Below, in pieces: positions 8,529-13,937 of a stretch of 32,603 nt of DNA. The notes below the pieces were generated by a model. The model was not told the DNA's origin and did not search any database. It worked only from the letters and a program-made list of their open reading frames with translations. The stretch spans positions 1 to 32,603 of the forward strand of contig CAMCYR010000037.1 in assembly GCA_945885475.1 (NCBI GenBank). The letters run 5' to 3'. Every line of letters begins with the position of its first letter. The stretch's first letter is position 1. The translations under genes were made by a program, and so were the position numbers. This DNA comes from Chitinophaga pinensis (GTDB lineage: Bacteria; Bacteroidota; Bacteroidia; 2-12-FULL-35-15).

Positions 8529-9659
8529 TCATTCTTTAATTAATTTAATCATTTCGCTGTCAACTTTCAGGAAGTAAACACCCTTTGTCAAATTTGAAAA
8601 ATCTGTTTGCTCAATTTTTGACCCCCTCCAGATTATCTGCCCAATTGAATTTAATAAAATATAGTTTTCCAAACCTATTGTGTTTGTCAAATTGATTTTG
8701 TCAGTAAAAGGGTTGGGATATACTTTCAAGTTTACCTTTTCGGGAATATTATTAATTCCTGATGTCAAGCATGTGGTTGTATAATTCTGAAAGAATTGCC
8801 ACATTAAATATGTTGCACTAAACTGATTGCTAACTGTTACCCCTCCTGTTGCTTGTCCTCCAGGCCAAGAGTGTTCACCGTCATAACTCACATATTGTTC
8901 AATAATCGAGTTGCATGAACAACTTGAATATTTTAAGTGGTCATATTGGCTGACATTGTGATATAATGTATCTTTCAATATAGTGCAATTATAATTTGAA
9001 CTGATTATATTGAACATACTGTCTTGAGGAGGGAAATAAGTTCCTGTTGCCCCAACTGTTACACCACCAAAATACTTTACATTCAGGTCTAAATAGGAAT
9101 GAAAACTTATAATTGGAATAGCTCTCGATGGACTCCAAGGATAATACATTAAATCACCTGCTACTGGAGCAATTGCAGCGAATCTGTGTGTTAATTGATT
9201 TGCAAGTCTGTAACAAAGCAATGAACCATTAGAAAAGCCAGTTGCATAAACACGAGTTGTATCAATTGGCCTTGTTGAAAATAGGTTATTCAATAATGAA
9301 TTTACAAACCCGACATCGTCAATATTTAGTGTAGTTGCAGGAGCACAACAGCCACCGGCATTCCAAGTCCTATTACCTGCAACCTTTACGCCTTCAGGGT
9401 AAACCACTATAAAGTTTGAAGTGTCTGCTTTTTGGGATAGGCCAGATTGAAATTGAATTGATTGATAACCCAGAGGACTACCTCCGTGAAAAGCCAAGAC
9501 TAATGGATAGTTTGTCGAAGCATTATAACCTGTAGGAAGATGTGTTAAATATGTCCGCCATCGACCACCAACATATATGCTGTCGTAAACGTTTGTTTGT
9601 CCAAATGAGAGATTGCTCACTAAAAGAAGCAATGTAATTTGTAATAATACCTTCTTCAT
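8529..9659 (-). CDS. Secreted PHB-depolymerase/LpqC-type esterase with type IX sorting domain
   Basis: A 376-residue exported alpha/beta hydrolase. The signal peptide ends near residue 20 (LSFGQ). The oxyanion region is AFHGGSPLG (57-64); the nucleophile elbow is GFSNGS (S143); the acid is probably D191 (SYLDLNVKY) and the base H263 (DGEHSWPGG). This pattern fits the LpqC / feruloyl esterase / polyhydroxybutyrate depolymerase group, which hydrolyses ester bonds in polymers or plant cell walls. Residues about 310-376 are a type IX sorting domain (VYPNPFTDKINL). It is alone in the cassette between repeats F and G. The exact substrate cannot be told. Confidence 0.88.
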   Translation of the reverse strand: MKKVLLQITLLLLVSNLSFGQTNVYDSIYVGGRWRTYLTHLPTGYNASTNYPLVLAFHGGSPLGYQSIQFQSGLSQKADTSNFIVVYPEGVKVAGNRTWNAGGCCAPATTLNIDDVGFVNSLLNNLFSTRPIDTTRVYATGFSNGSLLCYRLANQLTHRFAAIAPVAGDLMYYPWSPSRAIPIISFHSYLDLNVKYFGGVTVGATGTYFPPQDSMFNIISSNYNCTILKDTLYHNVSQYDHLKYSSCSCNSIIEQYVSYDGEHSWPGGQATGGVTVSNQFSATYLMWQFFQNYTTTCLTSGINNIPEKVNLKVYPNPFTDKINLTNTIGLENYILLNSIGQIIWRGSKIEQTDFSNLTKGVYFLKVDSEMIKLIKE

Positions 9660-9703
9660 ATTTTTATATTTCTAAATCGTTATTATGCTGTTGTCGTAGG
9701 GTT

Positions 9704-9764
9704 GCACATAACGGTTTGCGTATAAGAGCCGTTTTTTCAATGGCTTTTATACGCTGTTATAAGC
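9704..9764. repeat. attC-like repeat G (shortest)
   Basis: Compact cassette boundary of 61 bp. Left arm GCACATAAC (9704-9712) pairs with the right arm of F; right arm GTTATAAGC (9756-9764) pairs with half-site H. Inner arms GCGTATAAGAGCC and GGCTTTTATACGC pair with one mismatch around a short loop. It lacks the large central loop of the other copies and so shows the minimal site. Confidence 0.85.
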
Positions 9765-9797
9765 TGGGGCGGTTACTTAACTAAAAATATAAATAGA

Positions 9798-9986
9798 ATG
9801 GAAAACGAAAAAGAATTAACATTAATGCCATACGGAAAACATAATGGTATATTAATTTATTGTAAGAATTGTGGAACTGAATTTGAGGAAACGGCTGATG
9901 GGCATTATCCACCAATAAAATACGAAAGAGATAAACACAATAGGGAGTGTAGAATATGCCTAACTGAATTAGGAACATTTTCTTAG
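9798..9986 (+). CDS. Small zinc-binding-type cassette protein
   Basis: A 62-residue protein from ATG at 9798 with two CxxC pairs, YCKNCGTEF (about 22-30) and ECRICLTEL, that could bind one zinc ion as a ribbon. I do not recognise a family. It fills the 288-bp cassette next to the integrase. It is the only cassette gene on the plus strand, against the direction of the array, so it needs its own promoter or is silent. The fit to the cassette limits and the two CxxC pairs support a real gene. Confidence 0.65.
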   Translation: MENEKELTLMPYGKHNGILIYCKNCGTEFEETADGHYPPIKYERDKHNRECRICLTELGTFS

Positions 9987-9991
9987 CCCTT

Positions 9992-10070
9992 GCTTATAAC
10001 TAGTATATACCCGCCATATCATGGCGGTAATCTACCCAATTTGGGGTGTATAGCCGCCATAAGGTGGCGT
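9992..10070. other. Putative attI-like site (half-site H plus direct and inverted repeats)
   Basis: GCTTATAAC (9992-10000) is the exact complement of the right arm of repeat G and so ends the first cassette. Beyond it, the sequence is not a copy of the attC-like palindrome. It holds two 15-bp direct repeats, GTATATACCCGCCAT (10003-10017) and GTGTATAGCCGCCAT (10046-10060), matching at 13 positions, an inverted repeat CCGCCAT-3-ATGGCGG (10011-10027), and a dyad ACCCAATTTGGGGT between them. Class 1 attI also carries direct repeats bound by IntI. Alternatively these dyads could end transcription of the integrase gene, which stops at 10102. Confidence 0.6.
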
Positions 10071-10101
10071 TTATGATTGTACATCAAATCTAATCTTTTT
10101 T

Positions 10102-11214
10102 TTACAGGAAGTCAAATGGCGAGGTAATCTTCTGGATACTTTTGGTGCTCACATGCGTATATATTTCTGTCGTTTTACTCGAGCTATGACCCAGAATTTC
10201 TTGGATATATCGCAGATCCGTGCCATTTTCTAATAAGTGTGTGGCATAGCTGTGTCGCAACCAATGTAGCGTTACAGGCTTTTTTATCCCCGATTTTGCC
10301 AAACTTTGTTTGAGTACATTCTGTAAACTTCGTTCATCATATGGTCTCCCTTCAACGGCCCCTTCAAATAAATATATTTTTGGCTTAAACATATTGAAAT
10401 AGGTGCGCAAAAGTGAAATTGTCTTGTCACTCAAGGGTGCTATTCTGTCCTTTTTTCCCTTCGACTGTTTAATTAACAAAATGTTTCTCTCCGATAATAG
10501 ATGCTCCGGCTTTAATCGCAAAACTTCTCCGCACCGTAATCCGCACGAATATATTAATGACAACATTGCCTGATGTTTTAGATTTTTTGGTGCTGCTAAT
10601 ATTTTTTTTACTTCCTCTTTACTCAATACATTTGGCAATACCCTTTCCCTCTTCGGACGATGGATCAACTCAATGTCAATTTTAATGTTCTGCATCGTCC
10701 TGAAAAATAATTTTATTGCATTTACTACCTGATTCTGATATGATGCTGACAACTTATTTTCTAATATGTATTTATTGTTGAACTCAATAATATCATCGTT
10801 CGTAATTTCTATTATAGCTTTTTTATGAAAATAAATTAAAAATACTTTCAAGGCTTCTGAATAGCTAATAACAGTGCTGTCGCTATATCTGCGCGAAAAC
10901 ATCCATTGTTTAAATTTTTCAATTTTCTGAATCGTTTCAATGTTGAGTAGTTTTTTTTTCTCTAGTAGAGCTTTTTCTTTAGCAACCTTCTCTTTTAATG
11001 CCTGTGGATCAATAGTTGAAATAGAATCAAAAATAGTTTTGATCTCTTTTAAAACATTAATAGAGTAGGGAGCATGCCAGGCTTTCAGACTCTGGCTCCA
11101 GCGGATGCCGGTTATTTTTCTGGCTTCTGTTCCCAGATTCAGATCGTATGGGAATTTTATTAGTACTACTTCTCTCCCTTTATGACGAATTTTGTCAAGC
11201 TTTATAGTTTTCAT
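10102..11214 (-). CDS. Tyrosine recombinase adjoining the cassette array (candidate cassette integrase)
   Basis: A 370-residue tyrosine recombinase. Residues 1-75 form an extra N-terminal domain (with GIRWSQSLKAWHAPYS at about 36-51) seen in many Bacteroidota integrases. An SAM-like core-binding domain follows (about 95-180), then the catalytic domain: R227 (CGLRCGE), K252 (SKGKKDR), H317 and R320 (LHWLRHSY), H343 (LGHSS) and the nucleophile Y352 (EIYTH). The end SPFDFL recalls SPLDAL of IntI1. The extra helix ('patch') of IntI between the second and third motif seems missing: only about 45 residues lie between the strand with K252 and the HxxR box. The gene points into the array and is preceded by the zinc-ribbon gene with a 12-bp gap. 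That it moves these cassettes is inferred from position. Confidence 0.93.
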   Translation of the reverse strand: MKTIKLDKIRHKGREVVLIKFPYDLNLGTEARKITGIRWSQSLKAWHAPYSINVLKEIKTIFDSISTIDPQALKEKVAKEKALLEKKKLLNIETIQKIEKFKQWMFSRRYSDSTVISYSEALKVFLIYFHKKAIIEITNDDIIEFNNKYILENKLSASYQNQVVNAIKLFFRTMQNIKIDIELIHRPKRERVLPNVLSKEEVKKILAAPKNLKHQAMLSLIYSCGLRCGEVLRLKPEHLLSERNILLIKQSKGKKDRIAPLSDKTISLLRTYFNMFKPKIYLFEGAVEGRPYDERSLQNVLKQSLAKSGIKKPVTLHWLRHSYATHLLENGTDLRYIQEILGHSSSKTTEIYTHVSTKSIQKITSPFDFL

Positions 11215-11226
11215 TAATAATAGCGC

Positions 11227-11589
11227 TTATTGATCGGCTGTTTCTTTTCTCTTTACCAAAAAATAATAATCTTTATCTAAAGGCAAGTAGCCATATTCGT
11301 AGCAGAAATAATAATTTGTCCCCTTTTTAGTTGTATATACATTCGTATAAAAACTAAAATTAAATCCTTTCTGTAACAGTTTTGATTTGCTTGCTTTGGA
11401 AGTTTCCTCGGGAATAAGTTCTTCCAGAATTTTATAGTTTTTTCTGAGGGATGAATTTACCGTTCGGTAATATTCGCTTGTTGCGGTTTTTATTTTGTTG
11501 TTGTAACTATTCCGACAAAGATCTGAACAGAACTTTTTGTCGATTCTTCCTTTAAAGGAGTCTCCGCAATCTAAACATACTTTACTCAT
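11227..11589 (-). CDS. Zinc-ribbon protein upstream of the integrase
   Basis: A 120-residue protein with an N-terminal zinc ribbon: CLDCGDSFKGRIDKKFC followed by LC (Cys at 5, 8, 21 and 25), then a helical, basic region and a C-terminal part rich in aromatic residues (NYYFCYEYGYLPLDKDYYFLV). Similar small proteins occur in Bacteroidota without known function; the ribbon suggests nucleic acid binding. It lies 12 bp upstream of the integrase gene, so both are likely one operon. It could be a regulator or helper of recombination; this is inference only. Confidence 0.8.
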   Translation of the reverse strand: MSKVCLDCGDSFKGRIDKKFCSDLCRNSYNNKIKTATSEYYRTVNSSLRKNYKILEELIPEETSKASKSKLLQKGFNFSFYTNVYTTKKGTNYYFCYEYGYLPLDKDYYFLVKRKETADQ

Positions 11590-11673
11590 ACACGTATTTT
11601 AAAAAAATATTAAAAAAATTTCTTTACTAAAAAATGTGCGGAGTATCGTATTTAGTGAAGTAAAGGTAGACTA

Positions 11674-11706
11674 TTTATCCGTACTACCCGTGTATACACG
11701 GATAAA
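11674..11706. promoter_or_regulatory. Nested dyads in the zinc-ribbon/ssb divergent intergenic region
   Basis: Two symmetric elements overlap in the 229-bp space between the divergent genes: TTTATCCGT (11674-11682) with ACGGATAAA (11698-11706), and a perfect 14-bp palindrome CCGTGTATACACGG (11688-11701). A third related stretch, ATATACACG, follows at 11712-11720. Such nested symmetry in a divergent promoter region is typical of operators, but the binding protein is unknown. Confidence 0.5.
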
Positions 11707-11854
11707 TTCGGATATACACGTTTAAATACCGAATCGGGTTTGCAGATAGCCACACATTTGCACCGTCAAAACAACAAAGCGTTTATTGACGAAAATGAAA
11801 TAAATTATTAATCCGTATTTGTTTATAAGCAGATACCCAAAAAAACAAAACACT

Positions 11855-12193
11855 ATGAACGCATTACGCAACAAAGTACAATTGATCGGTAACTTAGGTA
11901 TGGATCCGGAAGTGAAATCATTAGATGGCGGTAAAAAACTGGCTAAGATGAGTATCGCAACAAATGAAAATTACAAAAATGCCAAAGGAGAAAAAGTAAC
12001 AGAAACGCAATGGCATAATTTAGTTGCCTGGGGGAAAACAGCCGAGATCATCGAAAAGTTTCTGAAGAAAGGAAGTGAAGTTGCAATTGAGGGGAAATTG
12101 ATAAATCGTAACTATACTGATAAAGAAGGTATTAAACGTTATGTAACCGAGATAGAAGTGAGCGAAGTGCTTATGCTCGATGCAAAAAAATAG
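11855..12193 (+). CDS. ssb: Single-stranded DNA-binding protein, short form
   Basis: A 112-residue OB-fold protein from ATG at 11855; a longer frame from 11819 adds 12 unlikely residues. MNALRNKVQLIGNLGMDPEVKSL is the typical N terminus, followed by WHNLVAWGKTAEIIEKFLKKGSEVAIEGKL and the last OB strand. It lacks the long acidic tail (usually ending DDIPF) of the housekeeping SSB, so it cannot recruit partners in the usual way. It binds single-stranded DNA in replication, repair and recombination. It diverges from the zinc-ribbon/integrase operon. SSB is known to hinder folding of attC hairpins in class 1 integrons, so the neighbourhood may matter. Confidence 0.93.
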   Translation: MNALRNKVQLIGNLGMDPEVKSLDGGKKLAKMSIATNENYKNAKGEKVTETQWHNLVAWGKTAEIIEKFLKKGSEVAIEGKLINRNYTDKEGIKRYVTEIEVSEVLMLDAKK

Positions 12194-12217
12194 TTTGTTG
12201 ATTCGTGTGTGAATGAT

Positions 12218-12255
12218 AAGTCGTCCTCTCTTGGAGTAGAGAGGCGACTTTTTTT
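12218..12255 (+). terminator. Rho-independent terminator of ssb
   Basis: Stem AAGTCG-CCTCTC with GAGAGG-CGACTT around the loop ttggagta, followed by a run of T. It starts 24 bp after the ssb stop codon. Confidence 0.85.
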
Positions 12256-12261
12256 ATTATC

Positions 12262-12721
12262 CTTCCTTAACTTTTGAAGCCAAATTTACATTAGGTGTGT
12301 ATTTAGATTTAATAAGGTTCTCGATACGTTCCTGCGGAACACTCGAACTGACATAGTGATGGGAATAGTACTTGATGTGATCAGGCAAAAAAGAACAAAA
12401 AGGAAATTTGAATTATTATTTTACGAAGAGGCTAATTATAAAAATTCAATTTAAAATTCTCTTCTTTTACTTTTGAAGCCAAAAGTAACAAAAGCTCTTT
12501 TGTTTTATAAGGAAATTGCCTCTTCTCTATCGTTCAGAAGCACCACGGTTAATAGCTGCTAGCCGATTTATAGTCAACAATTAATAATTCTACTGGCAGC
12601 TCTTCCCGCTATTTCTGAATAAAACGAAAAGTCCTACGAGGTTATTTATCTTTCCATACACTATTACAATTCATGACAATCTTTCGGAGCCGCGCGTGAG
12701 GACTGAAAGCATACGATGCCG
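12262..12721. repeat. Non-coding direct repeat, copy 1 (about 460 bp)
   Basis: First of two diverged direct copies. Conserved blocks include a segment with the palindrome GTTCCTGCGGAAC near 12328, then gatgggaatagtacttgatg, a stretch with caaaaaagaacaaaaag, a second occurrence of aacttttgaagccaaaag, the block cagaagcaccacggttaata, and the end gaaagcatacgatgccg. No reading frame of useful length and no RNA gene is recognisable. Function unknown. Confidence 0.8.
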
Positions 12722-12863
12722 TGTAGCGATGTGCGGCTGGGATTATGCTTTCTTGATTTTTTTCGTTCTTTTTTGATCAAGCAAAAAAGAACAAAAAGGA
12801 AATTTAAAATTGGACTTATTGTTTTACAAGTAGGCTAAATATAAAAAATCAGTTTTTAATTCT
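12722..12863. other. Spacer between the two repeats, with a partial third copy
   Basis: The spacer holds an AT-rich dyad (cgttcttttttgatcaagcaaaaaagaac, 12760-12795 region) and repeats the inner segment of the flanking copies (aaaaaggaaatttaaaattgg onwards). No gene is seen. Confidence 0.5.
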
Positions 12864-13330
12864 CTTCTTTAACTTTTGAAGCCAAATTAACAAAAGGAGG
12901 GTATTTAGATTTAATAAGGTTCTCGATACGTTCCTGCGGAACACTCGAACTGACATAGCGATGGGAATAGTACTTGATGTGATCAAGCAAAAAAGAACAA
13001 AAAGAAAGTTTAAAATTGGATTTATTCATTTACAAGTAGACTGAATATAAAAATTCAATTTAAAATTCTCTTCTTTAACTTTTGAAGCCAAAAGTTACAA
13101 AAGCTCTTTTGTTTTATAAGGAAATTGCTTCATCTCTAGCGTTCAGAAGCACCACGGTTAATAGCTGCTAGCCGATTTATAGTCAACAATAAATAATTCT
13201 ACTGGCAGCTCTTCCCGCTATTTCTGAATAAAACGAAAAGTCCTACGAGGTTATTGATCTTACCATACATTGTTACAATTCATGATAATCTTTCGGAGTG
13301 GCGCGTGAGGAATGAAAGCATACGATGCCG
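12864..13330. repeat. Non-coding direct repeat, copy 2 (about 465 bp)
   Basis: Second copy, about 600 bp downstream of the first, with the same order of blocks and scattered point differences (for example gacatagcgatggg for gacatagtgatggg, and ggagtggcgcgtgag for ggagccgcgcgtgag). It ends at the same motif catacgatgccg just before the terminator at 13342. No gene is seen. Confidence 0.8.
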
Positions 13331-13341
13331 TTAAAAACAAA

Positions 13342-13375
13342 AAAACTCCCGTAAAGTCAATTACGGGAGTTTTTT
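13342..13375. terminator. Terminator downstream of the bacilliredoxin gene
   Basis: Stem AAAACTCCCGTAA with TTACGGGAGTTTT and T runs on both strands; it serves the minus-strand gene ending at 13390. Confidence 0.85.
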
Positions 13376-13389
13376 AAGAAATTTTAACA

Positions 13390-13800
13390 CTAACAAAACT
13401 CCTCAAAAGCCATTTGTAGATTATCAGCGATCATCTGAGCACTTCTACCTTCAATGTGATGACGCTCCACAAAATGCACCAATTTCCCATCTTTAAACAA
13501 GGCAATTGCCGGCGAGGATGGCGGATATGGAGCAAAATGCTTACGGGCTTCCGCAACAGCTTCTGTGTCAAAGCCTGCAAAAACAGTCGTTATTTTATCA
13601 GGGCGTTTTCCACCTGCAACGGATAGTTTAACGCCTGGGCGGGCAGCGCCGGCAGCACAACCACATACGGAATTTACAACCACCAAGGTTGTTCCATTCG
13701 CATTAATGGCAGCATTTACAGCATCAGGTGTTGTCAGGTCTTCGAAACCAACCGTCACAAGCTCTGCTTTCATTGGTAATACAATACTTTCTGGATACAT
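13390..13800 (-). CDS. BrxA/BrxB (YphP/YqiW) family bacilliredoxin
   Basis: A 136-residue thioredoxin-fold protein. The active site is the CGC motif (C46-G47-C48, in NSVCGCAAGAARPG), which defines the YphP/YqiW bacilliredoxin family; in Firmicutes these remove bacillithiol from oxidised proteins. The full-length fold (strands around VVVNS, ITTVFAGFD and AIALFKDGKLVHFVERHHIEG) is present. It acts in the cytoplasm. It diverges from the M16 protease gene. The candidate -7 box TAAATTTG lies on the minus strand at 13842-13849. Confidence 0.92.
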   Translation of the reverse strand: MYPESIVLPMKAELVTVGFEDLTTPDAVNAAINANGTTLVVVNSVCGCAAGAARPGVKLSVAGGKRPDKITTVFAGFDTEAVAEARKHFAPYPPSSPAIALFKDGKLVHFVERHHIEGRSAQMIADNLQMAFEEFC

Positions 13801-13841
13801 AATCGTTCTATTTTAAGTTTATAAATTGCATTTGAATACTG

Positions 13842-13849
13842 CAAATTTA
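13842..13849 (-). promoter_or_regulatory. Candidate -7 box for the bacilliredoxin gene
   Basis: TAAATTTG on the minus strand fits the Bacteroidota -7 consensus TAnnTTTG; no good -33 TTG is seen at the usual distance. Confidence 0.35.
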
Positions 13850-13937
13850 CGAAATTACAGTTAAAGGTGGCATCATTATTTCTATAATGTATATTAACCA
13901 GCAAATGAATATATTTGTTCCATAAAAATTAGATAAA

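Larger units (their letters stand above)
1..11214 (-). mobile_element. Integron-like cassette array with its integrase
   Basis: Seven palindromic repeats (A-G) and one terminal half-site (H) delimit seven complete gene modules and one partial module. Every module begins and ends with complementary 9-bp ends of the form GTTANNNGC / GCNNNTAAC (GTTAGCGGT / ACCGCTAAC in one case). These ends match across a module, not within a repeat. That is the known relation between core and inverse core site of an integron cassette. Read on the minus strand, each module is core site, gene, palindromic repeat, so the repeats act like attC sites downstream of the genes. Approximate cassette sizes from left to right: over 1129, 1042, 824, 2774, 1216, 1397, 1330 and 288 bp. 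The integrase (10102-11214) stands at the start of the array and points into it, as in the 'reverse' integrons known from Treponema. The left end of the array lies outside the window. The integron assignment is inferred from structure; excision was not tested. Confidence 0.8.

Noticed and set aside
1121-9764. Regular palindromic repeats as a CRISPR array
   Set aside because: The units are 61-181 bp, 0.7-2.6 kb apart with genes between them, and vary in their stems; no cas genes are present.
1121-9764. Repeats as simple bidirectional transcription terminators
   Set aside because: They are far longer than terminators, lack T runs after the stem, and the cross-module pairing of the outer arms has no role in termination.
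10102-11214. Integrase as an ordinary chromosomal XerC/XerD
   Set aside because: It has an additional N-terminal domain, a cassette array at its end and a zinc-ribbon partner; housekeeping Xer proteins are about 300 residues and stand elsewhere.
12262-13330. Large repeats as an insertion sequence
   Set aside because: No transposase frame or remnant and no terminal inverted repeats bounded by target duplications were seen.
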